From Phorcus lineatus (Eukaryota > Mollusca > Gastropoda > Trochida > Trochidae): a DNA stretch of 64,000 nucleotides. Location: assembly GCA_921293015.1 (NCBI GenBank), contig OV121083.1:32294908-32358907 (forward strand), read 5' to 3'. The notes beneath the pieces were generated by a model that was not told where the DNA came from, made no database searches, and was given only the letters and a program-made list of their open reading frames with translations. Shown here piece by piece: positions 38,401 through 47,169 of the stretch. How positions within the stretch are numbered: position 1 is the first letter of the stretch; the number at the start of each line of letters is the position of its first letter. The position numbers were made by a program, and so were the translations under genes.

Positions 38401-38448
38401 GTGTATGACAATCCGGTTTGTCGTCTGGACAAGTCACAGTCCTTGTAG
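12956..38448 (+). CDS. FARSA: Cytosolic phenylalanyl-tRNA synthetase alpha subunit, ten 3' exons
   Basis: Exons: 12956-13074, 13587-13679, 17024-17152, 17393-17508, 29022-29106, 30414-30513, 33275-33440, 37289-37366, 38091-38205 and 38331-38448 (stop TAG 38446-38448). All boundaries are GT-AG and phases agree, giving 372 residues. The enzyme charges tRNA-Phe as an alpha2-beta2 complex with FARSB in the cytosol. Visible are [28 protein letters not shown], the class II motif 2 region ([20 protein letters not shown]), [29 protein letters not shown] and motif 3 ([15 protein letters not shown]). Human FARSA has 508 residues, so roughly 135 N-terminal residues (the DNA-binding-fold-like region) are not found between 6.2 and 12.9 kb. 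The order and spacing argue for a functional gene. Intron 4 (11.5 kb) and several others are packed with transposons. Confidence 0.95.
13090..13444 (+). repeat. Dispersed repeat, copy B, with internal 43-bp inverted repeat
   Basis: Partner of 8850-9176. Arms at 13300-13342 (GAATACTAAACTTCC...TTTATTAAAC) and 13401-13444 (GTTAATAAAAATAG...TTTAGTATCCTCT) are near-complementary. This suggests a small foldback element nested in the repeat, or the repeat's own palindromic end. It lies in FARSA intron 1, 16 bases past the donor. Confidence 0.72.
13680..14702 (+). other. FARSA intron 2, first part
   Basis: No gene recognised. Short CCTAGG/AGGCCAAAG repeats occur at about 14400-14490. Confidence 0.4.
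14703..14897. repeat. Foldback element with about 80-bp arms
   Basis: Left arm 14703-14783 (GAAATGCAAAAACGTATTGC...TAACGTTTTGG) and right arm 14811-14897 are reverse complements with few mismatches. The 27-base loop is G-rich then C-rich. The arms include GAGGCCGACTG and CCAAAGGTTT. No coding content. The element sits in FARSA intron 2. Confidence 0.85.
15003..15357 (+). repeat. Minisatellite of about 60-bp units
   Basis: About six diverged units of the form 'ggtatttatttacaggggg-aattctggcctagctaggct-tttcttcccaccctt'. It lies in FARSA intron 2 and has no coding potential. Confidence 0.75.
15570..16440 (+). repeat. Dispersed element expanded into six 150-bp tandem units
   Basis: Starts CGTGGAACGGGG and ends CATAACGGCAGGGGACATTGCC. 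Between these, TTGTTAAC-GCGATATCTCGTAAAGCTTAGCACC recurs at about 15622, 15772, 15924, 16075, 16226 and 16378, a spacing of 150-151. Each unit also contains GACCTTGACGTCATTTTCAA. A copy with a single unit and the same ends is at 18035-18300. Confidence 0.88.
16441..17023 (+). other. FARSA intron 2, last part
   Basis: Nothing recognised before the acceptor ACATTTCAG of exon 3. Confidence 0.4.
17530..17850 (-). repeat. Fragment of the AGCTCATC TIR family, reverse orientation
   Basis: Contains 'cttctcctgatgcattgactctagaaaattc' and the family end 'catcaggcccgaaaggcagaccc'. It is a rearranged partial copy in FARSA intron 4. Confidence 0.5.
18035..18300 (+). repeat. Single-unit copy of the 15.6-kb dispersed element
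   Basis: Same left end (CGTGGAACGGGGGAC) and right end (CATAACGGCGGGGGACATTGCCATG) as 15570-16440. It has only one TTGTTAACGCGATAACTC unit, plus a CGTCCG-rich segment. Confidence 0.82.
18301..19075 (+). repeat. Partial TIR-family copy and three diverged internal repeats
   Basis: Begins 'tatagatttggtgacc...' as in the 9.8-kb element. The sequence 'ttgtcctaccccccaat-ataagggtgtgacagggg-tcat...ggtgattcaccaaaac' recurs at about 18598, 18718 and 19008. No coding potential. Confidence 0.55.
19080..20910 (-). mobile_element. 5'-truncated LINE (CR1/L2-like)
   Basis: Minus strand, starting mid-reverse-transcriptase near 20905 ([24 protein letters not shown], then [10 protein letters not shown]...FEILGITL). 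It continues with the linker and a C-terminal Cys/His knuckle ([21 protein letters not shown]) near 20200 and ends near 19841. The 3' end is AATAAAGATTATC followed by TTATC-type pentamers at 19095-19120, a tail style typical of CR1/L2 elements. Frames are broken at 20475 and 20710. A foldback of GGTTGAAAATAGAAAC with 24-bp arms lies inside at 19530-19625. A second copy of the same family is at 53.56-54.3 kb. Confidence 0.8.
19530..19625. repeat. Small foldback with 24-bp arms
   Basis: Left GGTTGAAAATAGAAACGTGCC and right GGCAGGTTTCTATTTTCAACC are inverted copies around a 45-base loop. It sits in the 3' region of the LINE, so it is probably a later insertion. Confidence 0.75.
20911..21560 (+). 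other. FARSA intron 4, no feature recognised
   Basis: AT-rich, with no supported gene or repeat family. Confidence 0.35.
21562..22785 (+). mobile_element. TIR element carrying a seven-unit 145-bp array
   Basis: Left end AGCTCATCAGGTCTGAAAGACC, itself a hairpin, followed by CCGTCCGTCC. Right end CTGATGAGCTACAG...GGCTCT. AGCTCATCAG/CTGATGAGCT is a 10-bp perfect inverted repeat. Between them 'ggtttggtgaccccatgacccc' recurs at about 21740, 21887, 22032, 22177, 22322, 22467 and 22611, 144-147 bases apart. Short open frames of 65 residues in the array only reflect its periodicity. It is non-autonomous, with no transposase. Confidence 0.85.
24140..24229 (+). repeat. Exact 45-bp tandem duplication
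   Basis: Two identical copies of a 45-base unit (GTCGTTATTGG...ACAAGTTCAG) at 24140-24184 and 24185-24229, within the pseudogene intron. The identity implies a recent slippage event. Confidence 0.92.
24544..24645. repeat. Short inverted repeat
   Basis: ATACCCAGATTTT and AAAATCTGGGTAT, plus inner GGTGGGTATC/GATACCCACC-like copies, form a hairpin-prone segment just before the second block of the pseudogene. Confidence 0.6.
25274..25990 (+). pseudogene. Tc1/mariner-type transposase remnant
   Basis: Residues 11-80 of the first block form a paired helix-turn-helix ([19 protein letters not shown], then RSGQPRMIT). After frameshifts and stops, the catalytic second-Asp motif [11 protein letters not shown] appears near 25846-25880, followed by VAEYL. 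The DDE core is interrupted and the glutamate region is not recognisable, so the gene is dead. Terminal inverted repeats were not identified. Confidence 0.8.
26000..26411 (+). repeat. Dispersed non-coding repeat, also near 34.4-34.8 kb
   Basis: 'gtctgtccgt', 'ccagaactcgaaaaacataaggcctttctcatt' and 'gtgccttttgggttttcaa' are shared with 34430-34800. About two diverged internal units. Confidence 0.55.
26412..26740 (-). mobile_element. LINE 3' end with (ATT)n tail
   Basis: On the minus strand a short C-terminal LINE peptide ([20 protein letters not shown], then [14 protein letters not shown]) ends near 26560. AATAAAGT and a 14-copy AAT microsatellite follow at 26412-26455, the target-primed tail. 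Only the last 330 bases remain. Confidence 0.7.
26741..28090 (+). other. FARSA intron 4, repeats only
   Basis: No gene. 'gtctgtctgtctgtc...ggagcttttctcctaaactatacatgctaacgtcaccaaactt' at 27295-27380 and again near 27490 is a diverged two-unit repeat of the same style as 60.8-61.2 kb. Confidence 0.45.
28093..28740 (+). repeat. Right end and body fragments of the AGCTCATC TIR family
   Basis: CTGATGAGCTACAG...GGCTCTAT at 28093-28120 is a right end. About 28320-28720 carries the 'cttctccagaagcaaaaggcttagaaa...actccttagc' body units. They are rearranged relative to the intact copy at 21.6 kb. Confidence 0.6.
29610..30413 (+). repeat. Minisatellite made of FARSA exon-6 splice acceptors
   Basis: Sixteen tandem units, eleven of 54 bp and five of 42 bp, total 804 bp, ending at exon 6. 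Each unit from the second on contains TGTGTTATACAG|GTACCAGTGT, that is the true acceptor and the first ten exon bases. There are therefore 15 upstream acceptor copies; the first three are at 29664, 29718 and 29760 (first base after AG). In the exon-6 reading phase every unit runs into TGA after TACCAGTGTCAG or TACCAGTGTCAGTGG. Both unit lengths are multiples of three, which leaves a long open frame in another phase. I read that frame as incidental. Confidence 0.95.
30514..32093 (+). other. FARSA intron 6, no feature recognised
   Basis: AT-rich intronic sequence with no supported gene or repeat. Confidence 0.35.
32094..32229 (+). repeat. Four-unit 34-bp tandem repeat
   Basis: Units GTAAATAATAATTATTAAAG-GCTATTTTGTAAAG start at 32094, 32128, 32162 and 32196. 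The last is the most diverged. Confidence 0.9.
32690..33100 (+). repeat. Body fragment of the AGCTCATC TIR family
   Basis: Three diverged units of 'ttctccag-agcacaaggcctagaaagctgaaactt-tgtacagacttcttag-tgatggggattctaa'. Neither terminal repeat is preserved. Confidence 0.65.
33600..34370 (+). mobile_element. Fragmentary LINE reverse transcriptase
   Basis: Near 33640 the RT motif [15 protein letters not shown] is visible (consensus VPQGSILGPLLF). It is followed by the post-catalytic strand [12 protein letters not shown]. After frameshifts, a C-terminal piece [12 protein letters not shown] appears near 34220. The YADD box is gone. The element is in FARSA intron 7 and inactive. Confidence 0.7.
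34400..34800 (+). repeat. Dispersed repeat related to 26.0-26.4 kb
   Basis: Shares 'gtctgtccgtcatggtgtaactcaaaaactattagacc' and 'aggcctttctcatt' blocks. Non-coding. Confidence 0.5.
35240..36720 (+). pseudogene. Remnant with 39-bp charged coding repeat joined to a hAT-like C-terminal region
   Basis: About 21 units of 39 bp (35253-36085) encode [13 protein letters not shown] and variants ([13 protein letters not shown]). This frame leaves the array and continues through KTSDTR and [20 protein letters not shown] to [10 protein letters not shown], where a TGA interrupts. In the same frame it resumes as [19 protein letters not shown] and [15 protein letters not shown], and stops near 36507. A related piece in another frame ([26 protein letters not shown]) lies near 36650-36720. 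The C-terminal pieces resemble the region before the dimerisation end of hAT-like transposases. A 10-bp deletion near 35300 and a TAA near 35411 break the array. Longer open frames in other phases of the array are by-products of its periodicity. Confidence 0.65.
36721..37288 (+). other. FARSA intron 7, last part
   Basis: Nothing recognised before the acceptor TTTTCTTGCAG. Confidence 0.35.
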
Positions 38449-38900
38449 TTGCCCAGTGTCCCCTGCGTGCTCCTAATGTAATGGTACCACTCCACTTCAA
38501 TCATTGCAACAGGACACAACATTGCCGTAGGCACTACATGTCTTCTTGTAAAATGTAATGCTTAAATATTTGATGTCTTCTTTTGTGTCTTGAATAAGCA
38601 CTTTTCTCGGACATTGAGAAGCAAAATCGAGTGTGAAAGACTCAGATCAGTATTGACAGTAATCATGCTGTCATGGTAATTGTCCATATCTGGTAGTTGA
38701 GTATTTGACTTGTACCTCATATTGATGATATTTGTTCTGTTTTGCAGGGGTGACAATGTTTGATGATAATTGCGCAGAGTATGTTGTTGGGGTCAAACTT
38801 CCTAAATGTTATTTCATCAACAAGAAGAAGTTGTTTCTGAAAATAAACATTTCCTTGCTTGTCAGTTAGCGTAGTGACAACAAACAGGACAAAAGTTTAA
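38449..38900 (+). other. FARSA 3' untranslated region and downstream
   Basis: Follows the TAG stop. A candidate poly-A signal AATAAA lies at about 38841. The untranslated region probably ends soon after, though the exact site cannot be set. Confidence 0.5.
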
Positions 38901-39439
38901 AGCTTTATTTATAATTGAGAACTAGACAATGAGGCTCCCAATGACTCAAACATAACCTTTTGAAAATTATTTATAGCAATCACAACAAGAAGTTTTGGTT
39001 AATATTGCCTACAAGTCATTTGACTAATATACATGTTAGTGGGAAGCTGAATGTCGACTACTTAACAATTTATGTGGCCTTTTTTTATTTACAGTCAAAA
39101 ACAAGAAAATGTAATAATTTTGGAATTAAAGAGATAAAGATGAATCTTTTGTTAGGTGATTTGAACCTATCACAGGTTTTATTATCCATATGGTTGATGA
39201 TAAGCGAGTTAATATTTTCGATACAAGCACATGTGCACATATCACTTTTGGCGTATCTGATTGGTTTAAATATGACCTTGACCTCTGTGAACGAGACGAG
39301 GGACTACTTTCTCCATTCATATATTTGTACTACGTAGCGTAAACTTCATTCTCTGTTTTCAATCTCGATGAGACGAGATTACAAGTCTGGAATCATAACA
39401 ACAATAAACGCTTTCTGTATGCATAAATTGTCACGAAAT

Positions 39440-39547
39440 AAAGCAACGTCAACAAATATTAACTTTGTATACGTTATTTTCCAGTTTTCCTGCAAAGCAA
39501 CGTCAACAAATATTAACTTTGAATACGTTATTTTCCAGTTTTCCTGC
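39440..39547 (+). repeat. 54-bp tandem duplication
   Basis: Two copies of AAAGCAACGTC...CCAGTTTTCCTGC at 39440-39493 and 39494-39547 with one difference in the middle. The ORFs crossing it on both strands repeat accordingly and are not genes. Confidence 0.92.
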
Positions 39548-39825
39548 AAAATTTTGTTGAAATTTTTCATAAGTCTACGTAGCACTAGCCGACAATAAGG
39601 GGACGTCTGTCAACACTCTCGCTCGGGTAATACAACATTTGACACTCGTTTCGTATATATCATATGACACACTTGGTCGTGTAATAATCTCTGTATATGT
39701 TACTTTGATAAAACATACTCTGTATCATGTGATGTCTTTTTTGATGTTTGGAAAAACATAGTAATTCTCAAGCCTGTAAGTATGAATGGAAATGGATGTT
39801 ACTTAAGTAAAAATCACTATAAACT

Positions 39826-40735
39826 TATTAGGTCTTCAGACGAAAGTCAGAAGACCTACTGTTATTATCCTGTTTATTCTTATTATTTGTACAAAAAGTG
39901 TGTCGCTCCTACAGCAAAAACTGCACATGCAAAGTACATGCAACTTACAGGCATGATAGCCTCTAAGCTGAAGTTCATACAGATGCAAGCAAATCTACAT
40001 TTCCGGTCTCCATTGCAGAGTTACAGCCCCTTTAAATTTCGCAAATTAACATGGGCAAACTTTTCAAAATGCACTTAGAGACTTGCAACTTGCTTCAAAA
40101 GATGCGCATTAGCAATTACAAGAAAAAAGTAAATCATGATAAAGTTGTAGGTCACGTGCTTTAGACGCCATCTTGCTTTTTACTGCATTTTTCAGCATTT
40201 TCGACCCCATGCGTCTTTGAAAATCTTCTCCTCTGAAGATACTTGCACGCAATAGCTGAAACGTGTACACAATGCAGCTGATGCATTGTTCTATTCAGGA
40301 TACTCATCAGAACTGCGTAGCCCTAATGCTTTTTTCACAGTGACCTCTCGAAAGTGTCCAAAACTGGAAAATCGCCAACTTCAAGGGCACATAACTCTAA
40401 AACCTAGGTCAGGAATTGCATGATTTTTACAGGACAGCAAGACCTCATTGTGATCTACGATCTACTCCAACCCTCGAAAATTTATTCCATGCCCAGATGC
40501 ACCTTTCTTTTGAGACTAGCATTCTTGTCGGGGATTTTGACACAGTCAGTTCCAGCAAGATAATTTCTGCCCGATTTTGCTGTCAATTCTACCCTAGATA
40601 CTGACTTGAAACTTCTTTCTTACCACCAAAAAAATAGCAAACAAGGAAGTATTGCACCTGATGAATGTATAGGCTTCTGAAGACCGTCAGAATTGCCCAC
40701 AAGGCAATCCTAGTTATCATCATTATTATTATTTT
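39826..40735 (+). repeat. Non-autonomous element with terminal hairpins
   Basis: The left end contains the hairpin GGTCTTC...GAAGACC (39830-39855). The right end contains ATTGCC-cacaa-GGCAAT (about 40693-40710), followed by TTATTATTATT. The body includes 'gcacatgcaaagtacatgcaactt' and a CpG-poor spacer. I recall this kind of sequence as a dispersed bivalve repeat. No transposase is encoded. Confidence 0.6.
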
Positions 40736-41900
40736 GTAGACTTATGAAAAAACAATTTTTTCAACATTATGAGGCCTAAATTTCCACTGCTTCAATATTT
40801 GTGCCAAACAACAGCTTAATTTTATTTCATGATTTCTAGAACCAATGTGTATGCAGTATAAGAATATTCTTTTATAAACTTCCTTGTAAATTCAGATCAC
40901 TGCATATGGCAACATTGTTATTTTCATAAAAAGTTCAGATGTTAGACCATTATCATTTTCATCTATATTTGCATATCAAAAGAATGATTCCATATAAAAA
41001 ATATTCTTTTGCTTTACCCATTGTATGATAAAGACTTATATTGTAGTCATTTCATTAAAAATTTTTTGAATAACTCACTAGTCATGACATGTGGGAAATG
41101 TCATCATATCATTACAGATTATGAATCTTAAATATTTTAAGCAATTAAGTTGAAGATTGGATAAAGTTCCCAGTATGATCTTGAGTAACTAGCCTGTTGC
41201 CTTGTCTGCTTATCACGCCTGGCCTGTAGGCCTCATATTCTTTTGGCAGTGTACTTTTTCAACTTTTAAAGAATGACATTGACTTAAAGAGCTTGATCTC
41301 TCAACATCCTGTCTGCCATCTCGTTTTGAGTAAAATTATATGAAAAAAGTTGCTTTATGTTTACAAACTAACAATACCTTCACACTAGTAGAGCCAATGA
41401 ATGGCTTCAATTGAACTTCTCATTCTTGTTTTATTTACCGAGCTTATGCTTTCATGTATCTTAATGTAAAAACTGAATCAACCAAAAAGTTACCATCAGT
41501 GACATGTTTCAGCTTCGTTATGTTATAATCATGTAGTAATGACATACATGTATAAAATGGAATGTCGCCATGAAATTCCTTTATTCACAAAAATACTAGG
41601 ATAATTTTGTAATTTGTTGATTGGTGACTCTGGCCCTTAATTAAGTGTTGTACAAGGCTGCAATAAAACAAGAATTACATGGAAATTTGAAATTTGTTGT
41701 GTTCATATGTACTCTCACCACAGTGGAGATGCTACAAGTGCAAGGGAAAAACACTTACCTTTCAGTTAAATGATTTCTAACCCCGCTTGAAGCACCTTTC
41801 AAATTTGAAATTTCCAGTGTTTAATTATGGTATATGTGTTCTTTCATTCTTTGTGGATTCCGGCACCCATATGTATATACTCAAGGATTCTTGTTTTCAC
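40736..41900 (+). other. Intergenic, nothing recognised
   Basis: AT-rich with no gene. Confidence 0.35.
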
Positions 41901-41904
41901 ACAC

Positions 41905-42145
41905 TCAAAGTAGTTCGGGTGTCCTTGACCTTATTTTCATGGTCACTATGGCACTTTGGTAATTTTAAAAATTGTTAACGCGGTATCTCAAGAACTGCTG
42001 TGGTCTAAGTCTACAAATTTTTTAAAAGCTTATATTTAATTATTGTGCAGACACTAGTCGGTTTGCTTGACCTTGACATTATTTTCAAATTCAAACCAGC
42101 ACTTTGACCAATTTTAAAACTCTTGTTTATGCAATATGTCATTGA
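41905..42145 (+). repeat. Diverged fragment of the 150-bp unit element
   Basis: 'gtccttgaccttattttcatggtcac', 'gcactttgg' and 'attgttaacgcggtatctcaag' match the units at 15.6-16.4 kb. Confidence 0.6.
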
Positions 42146-42164
42146 CCGTTGCACTCTTTAAACA

Positions 42165-44810
42165 CCAACCTAGTCTATGGTATAACAAACCATTCACAAT
42201 ATCAGAACTTAACAATGCTATAAACAACAAAAAAGAAACAGCCACTGTTATAGACCAAAATAGTTATACAATGCTAAAACACACCTTCCAAAAAGGCGCA
42301 AAGACACATTATTAGACCTTTATAACCTAATATTGAAAGAAGGAAAAATACCAACTGATTGGAAAGAAAGTCTTTTATACCATTACATTAACAATGTAAA
42401 GACCCACCAAATCGTCAGTATCACTAACCTCAAACCTATGTAAAACACTAAAAGCTATGGTTACTAAACGTTTATAACACTACTTGAAAACCAACAAACT
42501 GATAACACCAAACCAATATAGCACAACTGACAGTATAGTAAGACTACAACATTCTATTAGGAAAGCATAGCAAAATAAAAAAAATACACAGCAGCAGTAT
42601 TTTTAGATCTCAGCAAAGCAAAGCAACTGTGTGTGACGATATATATAACATTTAAGCTCCTTAAGGGTAGGAAAACACTGTCAGAGTGGTCATCCCCGCT
42701 TCGAAAACATAAGTGCGATAAACTTCAACTTTAATGGAAAATACTCTTATTTCTTGAAGTTTGTGCAACCAAACGCTGCACAAATATATTGCTTATCCTG
42801 ACTTTTCACAGTTAAATTTAACCATTAAAACCTCAACAATTAGGACAAACGAGCAATGGAATCTGACACCTATCTTTGTCGTATTGGAACGTCCCCGCCT
42901 TACCGAGTACACGACAGTGTTTATGTCTGAAAGAAGCTTCCGTATTGAAACAGAAAGTATCATATCAGATAACTATAATTTAGAAAATGTAACCCCTCAA
43001 GGGAGTATTATATCATCAACACTTTTTAAAATTATGATACATGACCTATTCAAGAACAAACCAAAACAAGTAGATGCCTCACAATTCAATGATGACGGCG
43101 CTCTCTGGGTAAGCCATAAACATCAAGATGTAGCAACAGAACTACTACAAAAAGCTTTAGACAAAGTAAATCAATTGACTCAAAACTGGGGATTTCAACT
43201 ATCTACCAGTAAGACAATATCAATTCTCACCCAAGGCTGACTGTAGACCAGTAAATCTATATATTAATGAAGAAAAATCTTACCAAGTCAAACAAGTCAA
43301 ATTCTTAGGCATAATATTTGATGAAAATTTAACATAGAACCAACACTTTGAAGAACTGGTACAGAGATGCAAAAAGATATCATATAGTGAAAATGCTTTC
43401 ACACACTAGGTGGGGCAGCGGAAAAGAAATGTTACTCGTTCTCTATACATCGCTCATCAAATCTAAACTAAACTATGGAGCCGAAGCTTGGTGCGATACC
43501 AGCCAAATCAATGTACAAAAACTTAAAAGCATACAAAACCAAGCATACAGACCCATAACAGAATGCCTCAAAAGTACACCAATAGACCTAATTAGACCTG
43601 GATTGGGGAACTCCCCCAGAAAAAGAATTGGAAAATAATACTACAAACTACATTATTAGATCTTTGCACAAACCAAGTTTACAAGGTATTTTAAATCATA
43701 GATAGCAAGTTATGACCAAACAATCTAAAAAGATACCACAACCATTTGGGGAAGCCATTAAAAAACACGTAAAAAATATCAACTTACCAATTAGATATAA
43801 CTAGTGATCCCTACACAAATTACATTCTCAAACCTCTCGAGATACTATAGAATTAATATATATTATATATTTAGTTAATATAGAACTAAATGACCATAAA
43901 GATAAAAGCAACCCAAAACCCAGTGACCTCACTAATACTCAAGCCTACATAGACTCTAACTATAACCAAAACCAACACATACAAAATATTCACAGATGGA
44001 TCTAAACACAATCAAGGTCAGGTGGGGTCAGGAATAGCATTTACCCACACGGGGGATCAAGTAATAGCCTTTAAATTACTACATAATGCCTTAATCTTTA
44101 CTGCTGAACTTACTGCAATCTTGCAAGCACTTAAACTTTGTGCTGGATACAAAAATAGAAATATAGCCGTATTCATTGATTCACTCAGCTCCCTGCAAGC
44201 AATACAAAACAGAATGGCCACGAACTACTACATCAAATATACTACTTTTACAACTATCTAAATCATTGTAAAAACGGACAACAATTATGTGATTTTTATA
44301 TTGGTACCATCACATATAGGCCTCCTGGGTATTGAATGGGCTGACCTTGCTGCCAAAGCTGGCCTCACTCACATACACGAAATCAAAATCCCCTACACCG
44401 TGAAAGAAGCAAAAAGTATAAACAAAAGCAATAGCATTAATCAATATAATGTAACACTCAAAGAAAACTGGGAACACACAAAATACAGTCCAAAAAAAAT
44501 CAATAATGGCAAAAACTATCATGAATTTAGAAGAGTTGATGCCGCCATAACAAGACGAAGACTATACAACGTTAACAACGAAGTCTGTCTACAAAAAACA
44601 ACAGATAACCTATGCCAAAATTGTAAAACCAAAGACACCATTCACCACATTCTATTTGAATGTGACAAACAGCAACGTCACAGGAAACAATTACTGGATA
44701 ATGTAAGGGCTAACAATCCACAAGAAATGTTAGCCAACACAAAAAATTACGAAAATCAATCAACCTTTCTCCTAAAAACTAAACTATACAAACAACTATA
44801 ACAAGCCTGC
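42165..44810 (+). mobile_element. Decayed I/Nimb-like LINE with reverse transcriptase and RNase H
   Basis: In order: pre-RT segment (NKPFTISELNNAINNKK) at 42190; STTDSIVRLQHSIRKA and the start of the first catalytic strand (AAVFLDLSKA) near 42530-42620; a break of about 260 bp without LINE sequence; TPQGSIISSTLF and the degenerate catalytic box SQFNDDGALW near 43000-43110; thumb (YTSLIKSKLNYGAEAW) at 43440; RNase H (FTDGSKHNQG, FTAELTAILQALKL, VPSHIGLLGIEWAD) at 43990-44370; and a terminal Cys/His knuckle (CQNCKTKDTIHHILFEC) at 44615. The typical YADD box reads FNDD. Frameshifts and stops separate the blocks, so it is inactive. RNase H downstream of RT argues for the I/Nimb/Ingi group. Confidence 0.82.
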
Positions 44811-44911
44811 TAAATACTGCAAAAAACTGTAAGAGCTAACAATGTCCCTACCTCTTCTTTATATTTTTCATATGTTTTCTGACCCTGTATTTTTGCTGTT
44901 AAGCTCAGCAG

Positions 44912-44945
44912 TCCCCCCCCCCCCCCCCCTCCCCCCTCCCTTTTT
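44912..44945. repeat. Poly-C tract
   Basis: A run of about eighteen C then C5-6T repeats just downstream of the LINE. Such tracts are hard to sequence and the length may be wrong. Confidence 0.85.
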
Positions 44946-45184
44946 GTTTTTTTTCTTAACAAGCCCCTCCTGTAGGCCAACACAGGAGTTATAAGCCAAC
45001 CATCAAAATCCTAATATCCCCAAAAATCTGTGCTAAGTAGTTCCCTTAAGCCCAAAGGCAAGGGAATAACAATACTATCAGTATATAGTAATATCTTGCT
45101 ACACAGTCCCTACAAAGGGCAAAGGCAAGGAAATAACAATAGCTAACATCCCACAAGAACTGTATTCTAATATTTTTTTGGTCT

Positions 45185-45460
45185 GTGGTGTCGTCCATAT
45201 TCATGCGGGAGCGTTCCTTGCTTGGTGTGGTAGACATGGCGGCGGCTCTTAGAGTGTCCCTGCACGTGCAGCGCGATTTCTTCACAATTCTGTCACCTAC
45301 CGTATTTAGATACCGTTTCTTTATTTGGAAGCACAATTTATATCGTACAAATTATATCAACGAACGTACCTCTATATTTTAACGTGAGCTTAATAAATTC
45401 GCATCTCGGGATCACAAACCGCACGTGCCTGGGCGTTCCAATTCATGCACACCTCCAACT
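45185..45460 (+). other. CpG-richer block with a small ORF
   Basis: Less AT-rich than its surroundings. An ATG in good context (GACATGGCGG, 45236) opens 48 codons ending at 45379-45381. The peptide matches no family I know. It could be a 5' exon, a terminal repeat of the neighbouring virus-like element, or chance. Confidence 0.25.
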
Positions 45461-45499
45461 CGGTTGGTAACTATAACAATAGATTATTGACAGGTTTTC

Positions 45500-46150
45500 T
45501 GGTTGTTTCCTAATTTTATATCATGAGAGTAGACATCCTTTAAATCTTTCAGTTTTGGTTGCTCGTATGACATTAGTTTATATCCCTCATTTTTATATTG
45601 AAGCAAGTAGTTTTTGTCTTCTTCTCCCTGCATATTAAAAATGCTGGAACGCACTACTTCTGTTCTATTATAAACACCCCCATCTGAAGTCCATATGTTT
45701 GCTTCCTTTGTGCAGCTTCAGTAAATCCCTCAACATCCCCCAAATCTGCAATTCCAATATTCACACATGATTTGTTTCGAGGTCCTGTTGATAATAGTTA
45801 ATATCTCAAAACCTAAAGTTGTGGCCAGAATTTGTGTTAAGATAATTGTATCTCCAGAGTTTTCAAGCTTCAATTTACCATTAGCAGAATTTATTGTTTC
45901 TTTACAACCATCATCCTAAAAGAATTCATTTAACATACAAACATTGTAATAACCATCTGGAATAGTGATATTTTTTTCCCTTTCAGAAATTTATTATTTC
46001 CCTCGCTGATATTATACGACTTGGGGTCATACAAAATATCACACAAAGCTATTTCCGAGCATCCACTAGTGTTGTCTATAGCTTTAGGAAGTTGGATTGT
46101 TTCCCCATTCTTAAAATTAGGAATAGTCAGATAAATTTTTTCATTAAAGC
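45500..46150 (-). pseudogene. Virus-like structural gene remnant, minus strand
   Basis: An open stretch interrupted by stops and frameshifts. Recognisable blocks include QLPKAIDNTSGCSEIALCDI and, after a frameshift, TEVVRSSIFNMQGEEDKNYL. I do not recognise the family. Position beside the capsid-like ORF suggests a structural role such as a minor capsid or fibre protein. That is inference only. Confidence 0.4.
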
Positions 46151-46273
46151 ATTTATTTTAATACTACCGGTTGTGGGGTTTCCTACAACTACCAGTTATC
46201 AACAAAGAAGGTATTAACAAAAGCCTTATTTATATTTCACGTATATCATTAAGTTAGACGTATTTTAGATTGT

Positions 46274-46914
46274 ATGCATGTGCCATTACCACAAGATAAA
46301 GATTGGAATACTAATAATAACCCATATTATACCAGTGCATATCAAGAAATGTGTAATGAATTTGATATTTCTCCAAAAATTATTTGGCATTACGAGCAGG
46401 AAAAAATCATGGAATGGGATAGGAGCCTATATGTCTATACCCGAAGTTGGTTCTAATAAAGAGAATAGGATCCGAACTAATTATGATCCGGAAGGTTTTG
46501 TTTTCCTTATTTTACAATCATAAAATGTAATTAGAGGAATACTGCATTTTGATAAAAAAACAAAAACAACTAAGATATATCTCTCATGGTAAATGGCAGG
46601 TTTCATTTATAAAACAAGTTCATCCATACTGGAAAACATTTATACTCAATGATTCTAAAGGATTTACTGCCCTGGGGATTCAGAGATTAAATAAATCTAT
46701 CAGAACTTATGTCTGTGCATTACTAGGTGCTCAGACCCAAACTAGAACTAGCATGAACTCTGTGGGACCATCGTTTGAAGCCCAGAAACAGTTTGTAGCA
46801 AATGTGGAAGATGTCTTTTTCAGCCCAGTTGATCTCCCTGCTTCTATCATAAGGTATCAAGACGTATTACAAAATGTCAGTTCAAAGGTAGATTATGTTT
46901 TTGGGATAGGTTGA
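46274..46914 (+). pseudogene. Virus-like gene remnant, plus strand
   Basis: Two blocks, 46274-46523 (with a frameshift near 46430) and 46549-46914, separated by stops. The second ends SSKVDYVFGIG and has VCALLGAQTQTRT and FVANVEDVFFSPVDL in its middle. It contains no clear enzyme motif. Its location inside the Polinton-like fragment suggests a structural gene. Confidence 0.4.
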
Positions 46915-47169
46915 CCCAGTGATATGAAACTAAAAATTGTTAAAGTGAAAGGTTATAATAATAATATAAACTTATCATTATTGCAGAAGATAATAGAGAT
47001 TTGGGTATAAATACCAAAATTGATACAGCAGTTAGTAAAGCATGAAAAACCTAAAAAAAAAACATATGTGAGATCCGAGCCCCAGCATTTGATTAAAAGT
47101 AAACAACTAGGCGTTCAACATCATGGGAATATAAAACAATATATTATAATTGGAGGGGTATAGTTGTTG

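Noticed and set aside
45046-45336. 96-codon minus-strand ORF opposite the CpG-richer block
   Set aside because: It has no family resemblance and crosses a short duplicated segment ('aaaggcaagg-aataacaata'). The plus-strand ORF there is also weak.
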